Both the position numbers and the translations under genes were made by a program. Below are positions 43,398 to 54,700 of a stretch of DNA of 64,000 nt, piece after piece (positions within the stretch are counted from its first letter, which is position 1; every line of letters begins with the position of its first letter). This stretch comes from Alopecurus myosuroides (Eukaryota; Streptophyta; Magnoliopsida; Poales; Poaceae), in NCBI GenBank assembly GCA_028641055.1, contig CM054062.1, positions 236,170,376 through 236,234,375 on the forward strand. The letters are read 5' to 3'. The notes under the pieces are model-generated. The model searched no databases and had not been told where the DNA came from. It saw only the letters and a list, made by a program, of their open reading frames with translations.

Positions 43398-46300
43398 TGT
43401 AACATCCCAAGTATGAAAAATAGCCATTAGAATGTTTTGCTCTCTGTTATTTTATGTTTTGCATCATGGCATCATGTTCATTGCATTTGTTTTGCTTGTT
43501 TTCCATTTGTTTTCCTCTGTTTCATTTGTTTTCCAATTGTTTTCCTTTGTTTTCCTTTGTTTTCTATTTGAATTTCAAACCAAATTTCAAACCTTTTGTT
43601 TCATACTTGTGATGTTACAATTTACAAAATGATATTTCAAATCAAAACAATCAATTGTTTCCATTAAAGTTGTGATTCCAAAACTGTTGTTTTGTTTCAT
43701 CAAAAATTCATTTAATACCAAACCCCTTTCAAATTCAATTAATTTCCAAAACAACTACCCTTTTGAAAGTTATGAAAATTGCAAAACAAATCAATCATTT
43801 GTTTCCATTAAACTAAGGTTCAAACTAATTGAATTATTGCTTTTAATAATTCACTTAATATTCCAAATTCATTCAAATTGCATTCAAATTCAAGTACATT
43901 TTCCAAAACAGCAACCCCTTTGAATTTTATGAAAATTACAAAACAACTAAATCCTTTGTTTCAAAGAAACTTGAATTCAAAATCTTTTAAATTGCTTAAG
44001 GTCACCCTTTTTCACTTAATGTCAAAATCATCTAAATTCAATTAAATTTACAAAGCACAAAATAATTGAACTTTTTGAAAACCAAACATGCACATGTTGC
44101 TGTTACCAAAAGTCCAATTATAAAAAAAATCCTAATTATTCTAAACCATAAAACACTTCCTTTCTCTCTTTTCCTATTCAGCAAAAAAAAAAATTGGAAC
44201 AAAAGAATAAATAAAAAACTAACAGCAGAGAGAGAGAGGGGCAGAGAAGGCCCAGCCCACCTTACCTTTTTCCCCCAGCCCGATACCTCTTCAGAGTCAT
44301 CTTCTTCGTACGGCTCACCATCCAGAGCACCACGTATACAGAGAGGCAGAAGCAACGTCCCTCACCACCTCCTCCCCCTCCATAAGAACCTGCTCGATGC
44401 CCTAGGGTTCCCCTCTACCCTAGCTCTCCTCCTCTCTTCCCTCTCCCCCGCCGTTCTCTCCCTTCTCCCTCTCTCTTCTCCCTGCCTTTCCTCTGTACCT
44501 GAAACCTCTGAACCTCCCCCCCACCGAAATTCCCCTCTTTTTCGCCGGTGATCGCCGCCGGGAGGGTCCCCCTCCGGCCAGTCTAGGGCCGGGAATGGAA
44601 CCCCCCGGCCACCAGCTCCCTCCTCCACCCCGCGGCGAGGGCCGGGAGGGCCGGAGCCGCCGCCGCCGTCCGTCTCCCCGCCGGCCAAACCCCCTGCATC
44701 GCCACCTGCACCGACCCCTCCTCTCCGCCCGCTACCTCCCCCTCGGTGAGCTTCCCTCCCCTCGATCCCTCTCCTCCCTCTCGCAGCACACGACTCACCC
44801 TCAGCACCCGCCGCCCTAGCCCGCCTCGCACCGTAGCAAATCGCGGCCACCACGGCGAGTCGCTGCCATCGCTGCCTTTCGTTCTCTGTCGCGAGCGCTA
44901 GCAGAACGAAGTTCAGTTCAGTTCAGAAAATCCCGCGAACCTGCACCTAAAACCCCCTCGCCACCCCTTCCTGACAAGAAACAGCACACCACCCCATTGG
45001 TTAGCACCCCAGCGCGCGCAGCGGGAGGGCTTGGGTTCGAGTCCCCCCTCCCGCAATAAAACCCATCTTTTTATTTCCATTTGTTTTGACACAGAAACTT
45101 CCCAGAAATCACAGTCTAGTCCCTGTAACTTCTTCCTAGGCCCCTGAAAAATATTTTCTAAGTCCCTAGTTGATAAAAAATGGCAGATTACACCTTACTA
45201 TTGTAAATTGCATAAATAATTCATCTTAACTCCAAATTCAACTTTTTAAGTATGTATTCTGTGCCAAATTGAATTCTCTACCCAAATATATATTTTGTTT
45301 ACTGTTTTGAATATTTTAAATTGGTGCAAAATTTGAAAACTTGCTTAATTCATTTAATTTTGCAAAAATCATAACTTGGTCATAAAAATTCCAAATTCCA
45401 CAAACTAAATATGTTTTCCAATCAACTTTTCATGTACTTTCCAAATATCAATTTTGTTTGCTGTTTTGAATAATTTAAATTGCTGAAAACAACTGTTTCT
45501 TAATTATTGCATTTAAAATTTTCCAAAATAATAACTTGATCATTTTAAATCCAATTTCAACAAATAAAATATGTTTTCCATGCAAAATTAAACCAACTTT
45601 TCAAATATAAAATTTGTTTCATGTTTTGAATAATTAAAATTGGTTAAATAATTTAAACCTTAATTAATTCATTTAAAATTGCTAAATTCCTAACTTGATC
45701 AAATTAAATTCTTTTGGGACATATAAAATATGTTTTCAAACCGAAAAAGTATAAACTTTTCCAATATGAATCTCACTTAATGTTTTGCACAAATAAAAAT
45801 TCAAATAAGTTCATGTTTGAATTAAATTCATTTAATTCTTGTTTAAACTTGCTTAATTCATAAGTAAATTATTCTAAATCCTTTTCCAACAAGTGAAACA
45901 TGTATTCCACCTAAAATTGTGTGTTCTTTCCAAATATGAATTTTGTTATCTATTTTGAACAACTAAAATTGGTGAAAACAACAAATGCTTGTGTGACACC
46001 TTTAAGAAACCAAAATTTCTTAACTTAATAAATAAAATTCCAAACTGGGTAAACCTTATTTCCATTTGATTCTATTGTTGTTATTTTGCTGTTTTCCTCA
46101 TCCATGCATCATGCTAATCCACTTTCACCTATGGTTTAGTTGTAAAACAATTAATTCAACCATAATTCATGGGCTTTCCATATGCAATCCAATTGCATAT
46201 GGGTCCATTTAAACATGTTATCATGTCAACTAGTTTATTTTGATGCATCAATTAAATGGTCATGCATCATCCCATGTTTGTGCACTATGCCATGTTATTG

Positions 46301-47360
46301 ATTGTTTGTATCCTTGCGTTGTTGTTTGCTTCTTCTCGGATACACGACGACGTTGAGACCGACGATACTTACGACACCCCTTCTAAGGACTTAGCTCAGT
46401 ACCAGGCTACTGGGTTTGCAGGCAAGTATTCACTCACATGAACCATTGTGTTCCTTTCAACATTGGTTACCGATACTTTCCGTTGTCTATTCTTCTAGCC
46501 CTATGAATAGTTGCTTCTGTTACGAACCTATCACATGTATCCTTTAACCCTGATATTGCCTCACCTCCATACCTATAACCTTTTGCTGTTGCCCGTGTCT
46601 TACTAGCATGCTTAGGGTTGTTTGGCTCGAGTCTGTTACCCGTTACTTTCTGTTACTAATTCTATCATGTTCTGGGGCTCGAGGTTTAATCAATCAACCT
46701 GTTAATATTGTGGATAATAATAATTTGATGATAAGGCACCGGCAGGAGGCCCTGCGTGGTTTTGAGGCCTGCTAGTGTCGACCCTAATTAGGAAAAGGGT
46801 ATTGTCTACTGATCCATGATGAGCGCACTAACCGCATGTGGGAAGCGTGTATGGGCGCCCCCCTCAATTTGATTTGATTCGCATCTCGTCCAAATCGCCT
46901 CATTTAGTTCGGGTGTTCCATTTGCCGCATGCATGTTTTTGCGAGCCCAGGCCAGGGTGGAACTTTTGTAGTCGGCATTTAGGGAGACACGTTCTTAGAG
47001 TGCTATGAGGGTCCCCTTTTCTTCGTGGGGCTCGATTAGCCGTGCGCTCACTGCACGGGGTTCTTTGGGCTTGATGCGAAGAAGAGTTGAGTTGTGTTGA
47101 GTGCCCCGCTTGGTGGGAAAGGCCTTCCCATCTGGCGGGTTATTCTTACGTGTACGGCCAAATTGGTGCACCCCTGCAGGGTAAATCTTCTCGAGAAGCC
47201 GTGTTTTCCGCGGTTATGGATGACTTGGTGAAAGTACTGGCTAACAAGTACTCAGGACAACTTAAACCTAATGATTAACAACCTGACTAGCAATAGGCTT
47301 AATAACACACAATCTGAACCCTCACTAATCCAACTGTGTGAGTTATCCTCGGATTGCTTC
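43398..47360 (+). mobile_element. LTR B, 5' part (long-LTR Gypsy family, plus orientation)
   Basis: Starts TGTAACATCCCAAGTATG and is homologous, in inverted orientation, to LTR A. It contains AT-rich DNA, a GC-rich block (44.2-44.9 kb), the tRNA-like segment and the conserved CCCCTGCAGGGTAAATCTTC block. It is interrupted at GCTTC (47356-47360) by Tat2; by comparison with LTR A about 0.7 kb of LTR should resume beyond the window. Open frames such as those at 44.0-44.85 kb are not supported as genes. Confidence 0.85.
44996..45056 (+). other. tRNA-like segment within LTR B
   Basis: Same unit as in LTR A: D-arm-like TTGGTTAGCACCCC, hairpin arms GCGGGAGGG (45021-45029) and CCTCCCGC, B box GGTTCGAGTCC at 45034-45044. 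Confidence 0.55.
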
Positions 47361-48281
47361 TGTCGGGGGGTTACCCCCGAGTAGGGTAAAGACAGGTGGT
47401 AAAGGCCGCGTACGGAAGAGAGGTTTGGCCGAGTAGCCGACTACCGGGTACTCGCTACCCGGTCGACTGCTACCCGGTCTCACCTCAGGATGGCCAGAAG
47501 GAGATATCAATCAGTTTCTACCATGTCGAGTAGAAGGTTTGGCCCGAGTACAATTGGCGGGAACATTTGGCGGGAAACTACTCGGGCAGGAAGTCAAAGG
47601 AGCCGTTCTGACACAGGATCCCGCGTATCCTGGGTCCGTACTTGGCAGCATTCGAACTACTGTTCACGTGGGGACGGTCTGTCTGACAGTGACAGCATGG
47701 AAGCAGTCGGTGGCAGGATAAGGGGGACCTACTCTGTGACTAGGTACAGTGATACCAGTCTGTCCCCTAGTTTTGCCCAACGACTTTACAGAAGCAGCCA
47801 AGACCAACGACCAAAGCTGTCAGCGGGTACTCGGAGGAAGGACAGTGTGGACACTATGTCGACACTTGTCTAGGATTTGGACGTATCCGGCTAGGGCACC
47901 ATGTATATAAGGTGCCCCGCCGCCTCCTGCGCGAGGCATACTCACAGAGGCTCATATGCTCACGAACGCTCTCACTGGAAACCCTAGAAACCCTAAGTCC
48001 TTGACCTAGCTCTACTCGGAGAGGGGCAAGGGGCTACTCGGTAGCATTACTATTTGTACTGTACCTACTCGGAGAGACACCGTAATACAAAGAGAAAGGC
48101 AGGAGTAGGGGTTTTACCTCCTCACGAGGGCCCTGAACCTGGGTACATCGCGTTGTTTGTGTTGTGTGGATCTTACCTCACGCGGCTACTGGTCGCGTGA
48201 TCCCTCCCCGGACACCTCCAGCGTCCATCGTCCCCACATCTTTAGCCATCCCATGGCATCTGCCGTGACACCACCACGACA
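47361..48281 (+). repeat. Tat2 5' LTR
   Basis: 921 bp, TGTCGGGGGGTTACCCCCGA…ACGACA, followed by a tRNA-Lys primer site. TATA box GTATATAAGG at 47903-47912. The 3' LTR lies beyond the window. Confidence 0.85.
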
Positions 48282-51200
48282 GTTGGCGCCCACCGTGGGG
48301 CAACCAGCGGCGCTGGCTGGGGTTTCTGTTCGGACGGGATCTTCTTCAGCGGAGCGCGTAGTTTGTGGCCTTGTCCACAGATTCGGCTCCTTCGACTTCG
48401 TCACCGACAACGCCGGCTGTTTCGGCGGCAAGGCCATGCCGGAGGGTGGCTCGGTGATCTCCTTCGGCTCGCATCTCGTCTACGTCGCCACCGTCGCCAA
48501 CGACGCCTACCCCGAGCTGGTGCACGACGCGGAGGATCCTCCCGCGGTTGTTGCTGCTCGTGGAAGGCCCGTGCGCAGCTCTGCATGCTGCGCTGAGGTG
48601 ATGGTGACGGGCGTGGCGGCGAACGTTGGCGCAGCTGCTACTGGCGTTGCGGCCGTCGTCGAGGAGGTTGACGACCCGCCCGCGGGTGGCAGGACACGCC
48701 GGCCCTACGAGAAGGAGTGCAACCTGCCGCCTTCCACGTCTACGGTCATCCCCGCCTCAGCTGCGCGAACCGGGATGCCCACTCCCACCGACCTCGAGCT
48801 CCTAGCCGAGAGGGAGCAGCTCGAGCGGCAACGCCAGGAGCTGCTCGCCGAGCAGGCGGAGTTGGAGAAGATCAGGTTGGAGCTGAGCCTGGACCAGCTC
48901 GAGTACAACAAGGCTCACGGCTTCACGCCGGTGGCCAGGAGGCCCAGCAGGGTAGGCGCTACGCGGCGCAACCTAGGCGCCGAGATGGCGACTGTGGCGG
49001 AGGAGCCCGCGCAGTCCGCCACAGCGAACACCTTCACAAAGCCAAGGTACAGCACACCCGCCAAGACGCTGCGAGCTGCGGAGGCTGTGGCTGCCGAGTT
49101 GCCGCGCCTAGAGGGAGAGGCGCGTCGCAGGCAGCAGGAGAGGCTAGGCGAGCTGGTGCTGGAGGCCGCCAGGCAGAACGAGGAGTTCCGGAAGGCCAAC
49201 CCGGGAGCTGGAGCTTCGCAAGTGGTTCACTCGCACGCGGCTAGATCTAACGATCAAGCCTCATCTCCGCATCCTAGCCGCGAGAAGAGCCGCAGCGGGC
49301 GTACGGGTAGAGACAGGCAAATGCAGGTGTATGACCCGGCTGCTGCCGCGAAACAGGTTGCTGTGCCGCAGCAGCCCGGGCAGGAACACAACGCTGCAAT
49401 AGCAGGCTCTCAAGCCCACCAAGCTCAAAGCCGTGTCCGAGAAGCCGCACGTCCGGGTACTTCTCGGCAACCCGCAGCTCCGCCTACTCGGCAGAGGCAG
49501 CAGCCGCGCCCAGTGGCACCAGTCGCCAACCCGGTGGAGCAGCCTGCTGCTATGCAGGTGGATCGGTATGATGATGGCTACTCGGCCATGGAAATGGCTG
49601 GTTATGACATCCATGACCGTGTTGGTGAGCGCGTGTTGGCGCCTGGAGATGCAAGGCACCAGCTGGATCGTATCAGCTTGTCGGCGCGGCTTGAGAGCAC
49701 GGGTCCTCCTGGCCCCGAGTGCTTTGGCCCGCGCATCATGAACGAGCCGTCCGTGAAGGGTTTTCAGCTCGCGAGAGGCACCAAGAGCTACAATGGTAGC
49801 ACCAAGCCTGAAGATTGGCTCAACGACTACGTCACCGCGGTCCATATCGCGAACGGCAACAGGAGATGGGCGGTGCGTTATGTGCCGCAGATGCTAGAGG
49901 GTCCAGCTCGCACTTGGCTCAACAACTTGCCCAAGAACAGCATTAACTGCTGGCTGGACTTCTCGGATGCCTTCATCAGCAACTTCACCAGCACCTACAA
50001 GAGGCCGAATAGGCCACAGCAGTTGTCGGCTTGCCGGCAGCGAGAAGACGAGACGGACCGCGAGTACCTTACTCGGTGGAGCACCTTGAGGAACACCTGT
50101 GAGGGTGTGAATGAGGCGCAGGCGATCACTTGGTTTGCGCAGGGTTGCCGACATGGCAGCATGCTTTGGCAGAGATTGCAGAGGGAGATGCCCAACACCC
50201 TGGCCGAGACCATCAAGATTGCGGATCAGTACGCACTCGGTGATCCTACTCAGCCACTGATGGATTCCTCTGAGCCGAGAAGAAACTTCAACAGCAGCAA
50301 GCGCAACGAGTTCCGCAACAAGCGCCGAGTAGATACTCGGTATGATCCCGAAGAGGTGAATGCAGTGAATGTCGGAGGCGGTGGTGGCCAAAGGCAGAAA
50401 CCTGCTGGAGCCTACGGGCAGAACCAGAACCAGGGCCAGGGCAACAAGAAACCGTTCCGCACTGCACAGCCGAGTAGCGGGAACTCCGAGCAGCCGAAGA
50501 AGTTTGTCTTCGATGACATGAAGGATGGCCCATGCAGCTTTCACACTCATCACCCCTCGAGGCCTGCGAACCACACTACTCGGCAATGCGAATGGTGGGA
50601 TGTGATCAAGAGTGATGGCTTGCCTCCTCCACCTCCTCTGCCAGCCGCGAATGCCACTGTTCAGCCTACTCGCGCTCCTGCAGCTCGGCCGCCAGTGTAC
50701 CCGAGAAGAGAAAATGTCAACCAGGTGGCTTTAGGAGCCAACCAGAACTTCAACAACGAGAGATACCGCAACAACAACAACAACAACTACAACCGCAACA
50801 ACAACAACAGAGGCAACAACAACTATCAGGGCAACAACAATGGCAACAATGGGGGCAATGGCCCTAACCAGTACCAAGAGCACCATGAGAGCTATATGAT
50901 CTTCACTTCCGAGGCAGTCGACAAGCAGTCACAGCACAGGCGGGCCATGGAGGTCAATGCAGTAATTCCGGCTGTCCCTCACTACATGTACTGGTGCGAC
51001 CAGGAGATCAGGTGGACTCGGGCAGATCACCCCAAGGTGATGCCCAATCCGGGTACCTATGCCTTGGTACTGGATCCCACCTTCTTGGGCCCCGAGAAGA
51101 ATGTGAGGTTCAGCAAGGTGCTGATCGACAACGGCAGCAGCATCAACATTGTGTACAAGGACACACTCGAGAAGCTTGGCCTGGCCGAGAACATGATGCT

Positions 51201-51708
51201 GCCCAGCAAGACCACTTTCCATGGCATCGTGCCCGGGATCTCCTGCAACCCGATTGGCCGAGTGTGGATTGATGTGCTATTCGGTACTCGGGAGAACTGC
51301 CGCACTGAGCGCCTGCAGTTTGAAGTGGTGGATCATCAGAGCCCCTATCATGCTCTACTCGGCAGGCCTGCTCTGAGCAAGTTCATGGCCTCCACTCATG
51401 TGGCTTACCTGAAGATGAAGATCCCCGGGCCCAATGGCATCATCACCATCTCAGGAGATTACAAGAAGTCCATGGAGTGTGCCTCTGCTAGCTCTCAGCT
51501 GGCGGAATCGATGGTGATTGCTGCCGAGAAGAAGAAGATGTACGAGGTGGTGGCCATGGCTCAGTCCGCACAAGCTGGCGCACAAGGTGTGCCGAGTACT
51601 CAGCATGGTACTGCTTTCCAAGCTGCCAAGGAGACCAAGACTGTCCAGGTTGACCCCGAGTTCCCGGAGCGCGTGGCCATCATTGGTGCCGGGTTGGCGG
51701 AGAAATAG
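48253..51708 (+). CDS. Tat2 gag-protease
   Basis: 1151-residue frame from ATG 48253 inside the LTR, reading MASAVTPPRQLAPTVG through the primer site. A coiled coil (REQLERQRQELLAEQAELEK) lies at about residues 180-230. The gag domain (STKPEDWLNDYVTAVHIANG, ARTWLNNLPKNSINCWLDFS, FAQGCRHGSMLWQRLQREMP) is at about 510-665, a C-x2-H-x9-H-x4-C finger with RPANH at about 760-780, an Asn-rich stretch at about 835-870, and retropepsin with LIDNGSSINIV (D-N-G-S), FHGIVPG and HALLGRPALSKF at about 955-1070. It ends at TAG 51706-51708, after which the same frame continues as RT. Capsid and protease domains look complete. Confidence 0.9.
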   Translation: MASAVTPPRQLAPTVGQPAALAGVSVRTGSSSAERVVCGLVHRFGSFDFVTDNAGCFGGKAMPEGGSVISFGSHLVYVATVANDAYPELVHDAEDPPAVVAARGRPVRSSACCAEVMVTGVAANVGAAATGVAAVVEEVDDPPAGGRTRRPYEKECNLPPSTSTVIPASAARTGMPTPTDLELLAEREQLERQRQELLAEQAELEKIRLELSLDQLEYNKAHGFTPVARRPSRVGATRRNLGAEMATVAEEPAQSATANTFTKPRYSTPAKTLRAAEAVAAELPRLEGEARRRQQERLGELVLEAARQNEEFRKANPGAGASQVVHSHAARSNDQASSPHPSREKSRSGRTGRDRQMQVYDPAAAAKQVAVPQQPGQEHNAAIAGSQAHQAQSRVREAARPGTSRQPAAPPTRQRQQPRPVAPVANPVEQPAAMQVDRYDDGYSAMEMAGYDIHDRVGERVLAPGDARHQLDRISLSARLESTGPPGPECFGPRIMNEPSVKGFQLARGTKSYNGSTKPEDWLNDYVTAVHIANGNRRWAVRYVPQMLEGPARTWLNNLPKNSINCWLDFSDAFISNFTSTYKRPNRPQQLSACRQREDETDREYLTRWSTLRNTCEGVNEAQAITWFAQGCRHGSMLWQRLQREMPNTLAETIKIADQYALGDPTQPLMDSSEPRRNFNSSKRNEFRNKRRVDTRYDPEEVNAVNVGGGGGQRQKPAGAYGQNQNQGQGNKKPFRTAQPSSGNSEQPKKFVFDDMKDGPCSFHTHHPSRPANHTTRQCEWWDVIKSDGLPPPPPLPAANATVQPTRAPAARPPVYPRRENVNQVALGANQNFNNERYRNNNNNNYNRNNNNRGNNNYQGNNNGNNGGNGPNQYQEHHESYMIFTSEAVDKQSQHRRAMEVNAVIPAVPHYMYWCDQEIRWTRADHPKVMPNPGTYALVLDPTFLGPEKNVRFSKVLIDNGSSINIVYKDTLEKLGLAENMMLPSKTTFHGIVPGISCNPIGRVWIDVLFGTRENCRTERLQFEVVDHQSPYHALLGRPALSKFMASTHVAYLKMKIPGPNGIITISGDYKKSMECASASSQLAESMVIAAEKKKMYEVVAMAQSAQAGAQGVPSTQHGTAFQAAKETKTVQVDPEFPERVAIIGAGLAEK
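48284..48301 (+). other. Tat2 primer-binding site, tRNA-Lys
   Basis: TGGCGCCCACCGTGGGGC, identical to the Tat1 primer site. Confidence 0.8.
50755..50868 (+). repeat. AAC-rich microsatellite coding poly-Asn in Tat2 gag
   Basis: Repeated AAC codons encode runs of up to six Asn, interspersed with Tyr, Arg and Gly (RNNNNNNYNRNNNNRGNNN), C-terminal to the gag finger. Confidence 0.85.
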
Positions 51709-54700
51709 GAAAGCGCGCTCATCCACTTCCTCCGTGAGAATCGGGACGTGTTCGCCTGGACCAATGAAGATCTACCAGGGGTCCCGAGGGAGTTGGTTGA
51801 GCACTCTTTGCATGTGCGTCCTGACGCCAGGCCCGTGAAGCAGGCCTTACGCCGTTTCGGGGATGAGAGAAGGAAGGCCATCGGTGATCAAATCACCAAG
51901 CTGCTGATCAGTAACTTCATCATGGAGGTGCTGCACCCGGACTGGTTGGCCAACCCGGTCATGGTCGAGAAGAAAAAGGAAGATCCCGAGGCTGCCACCG
52001 CATGGCGCATGTGTGTCGACTACACCGACTTGAACAAGGCATGCCCCAAGGATCCTTTCCCGCTACCTCGCATCGATCAGGTGATCGATTCCACTGCCGG
52101 CTGTGAGCTGTTGTCTTTCATAGATGCCTACTCTGGTTTCCACCAGATTGCACTCAACCCTGCTGATCAAATAAAGACTGCTTTCATTACCCCGTACGGG
52201 GCTTATTGCTATCGTGTCATGTGTTTTGGCCTGAGGAATGCGGGTGCAACCTATCAGAGATGCATGCAGAAATGCTTGCACGACCAACTCGGCAAGAATG
52301 TGCAGGTGTACGTAGATGACATTGTCATCAAAACGAATAAAACACATACTCTGCTTGCCGACTTGGAGGAAACCTTTGCTAACCTACGCAGGTACAAAAT
52401 GAAACTGAATCCGAGTAAGTGCACCTTTGGTGTACCAGCTGGAAAGCTACTCGGCTTTCTCGTTTCTAGTCGGGGCATTGAAGCCAATCCGTCTAAGATA
52501 AAAGCTATTGAAAGCATGTCTTTGCCGAGATCATTGAAAGATGTGCAGAAGTTCACTGGTTGTTTGGCATCTCTGAGCCGTTTCCTGGGCCGAATGGGCG
52601 AGAAGGCTCTACCTCTGTACCAGCTGATGAAGAAAAGCGACAAGTTTATCTGGACTCCGCAGGCGGATGTGGCATTCAATGAGCTGAAAGCAATGCTGGC
52701 TAGTGCTCCCGTCTTGGCTAGTCCGCTACCCAAGGAGCCTATGCTGCTGTACATTGCCGCGACTAACCGAGTAGTCAGCGTGGTGATAGTGGTGGAGCGA
52801 GAAGAAGAAGGCAAGAGTGTGCAGCGCCCAGTCTACTATCTCAGTGAAGTGCTGTCCAGTTCCAAGCAAAACTATCCACATTACCAGAAGATGACATATG
52901 GTGTGTACCTGGGCGCCAGGAAGCTGAAACATTACTTCCAGGAGCATCCCATCACTGTCGTGAGCTCAGCTCCCATCTCGGACATCATGGGTAACAAGGA
53001 GGCGAGTGGCAGAGTAGCCAAGTGGGCGATTGAGCTAGCCGCGTACGCTCCCGCGTATGCGAGAAGAGAAGCAATCAAGTCTCAGGTACTGGCGGAATTT
53101 CTCGTGGACTGGGCCGAGATGCAGTATGAACCTCCTGCTCCAGTCTCAAACTATTGGAAGATGCACTTCGATGGCTCAAAGGTGAAAGAAGGCCTTGGTG
53201 CTGGCGTCGTGCTTACATCACCCAAGCGGGATCAGCTCAAGTATGTGTTGCAGATTCATTTCAAGGCATCCAACAATGTCGCCGAGTACGAGGCAGTTGT
53301 GCATGGTTTGCGAGTAGCAAAGGAGGTTGGTGTGCAGCGCATTATCTGCTATGGCGACTCAGATCTGGTGGTGCAGCAAGTCTCAGGTACCTGGGATGCC
53401 TTGGATGCCAACATGGCGTCGTATCGCTTCCTGGTGCAGTCAATGACTGGGTTTTTCGAAGGCTGTGAGTTCCAGCACATTCACCGAGCAGAAAACGAAG
53501 CAGCAGATGAGCTGTCCAAGTTGGGATCTTCTCGGCAGTCCATCCCGGCAGGGATTGCCTTGGAGCATTTGAGGAAGCCATCCATCAAGCCTTCCCCCAA
53601 CTCGGAATCTATCTTTGTTCCCTCTCTGCCAAGTGAAGAATCAGACCCAATGGAGATTGACTGGGAGAGTGCTGCAGGGAACCCGGGGACTGCCGTTCCC
53701 TACTCGGGGACTGCCACTCCCTACTCGGGGACTGGCGTTCCCTACTCGGGGACTGCCACTCCGTACCCGGGGACTGCCACTCCCTACCCGGGGACTGCCA
53801 TTCCTTACCCGGGGACTGCCATTCCTTACTCGGGGACTGCCGCCCTCAACCCAGAAGCTGTTGCATTCATTGAAGAAGTTCTCGCCAATCGATCTGGGCT
53901 GCAGAGAAGCGCTCCTACTCCTCCTGTGCAACCACCAGAGCCTGTCCCAATGGAAATGGACGAACCAGTGTTTCCCGTGCGGGAGACACCGAATTGGGCA
54001 ATGCCCATATTATCCTTTCTAAGGGACGGTACTTTACCCGAAGATGAGGTGACCGCGAGGCAGATTCAGAGAAGATCCAAGGGCTACGCCTTAGTCCGAG
54101 ACGTGCTGCACAAGAGAAGTGCCACTGGTGTGCTGCAACGCTGTGTGAGCCCAGAGGAAGGAGAAGAAATCCTGGTGGAGATACATCAAGGGGAATGTGG
54201 GCATCACGCCTCTTCTCGGGCTTTAGTCAAGAAAGCTTTTCGGCATGGCTTCTACTGGCTCACTGCATTGCAGCAAGCTGAGGACATTGTGAGGAAGTGC
54301 GCCGGCTGCCAGATGTTCGCAAGTAAGATTCACATGCCAGCATCCGAGTTGAAAACAATTCCTATCACATGGCCGTTTGCTGTTTGGTGCTTGGATATGG
54401 TTGGTCCTTTCAAGCCGGCTAAGGGCAATATGACACATATCTTGGTCATGGTGGACAAGTTCACCAAGTGGATCGAGGTGAAGCCTATTCGGAAGTGCGA
54501 TGGAGTCACAGCTGTGAAGTTTGTGAAAGATGTGATCATGAGATATGGCTACCCGCACAGTATCATCACCGACAACGGCACCAACTTTGCAGAGGGGGCA
54601 ATGGTGCGATTCTGCAGAAATAAGCATATCCGACTAGACGTTGCGTCAGTCGCGCACCCTGCCTCCAATGGGCAAGTTGAGAGAGCAAATGGGATGGTAC

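Noticed and set aside
45001..45060. A tRNA gene
   Set aside because: B box and D-arm-like motif are present, but no 5' acceptor strand and no plausible anticodon arm were found; kept only as a tRNA-like segment.
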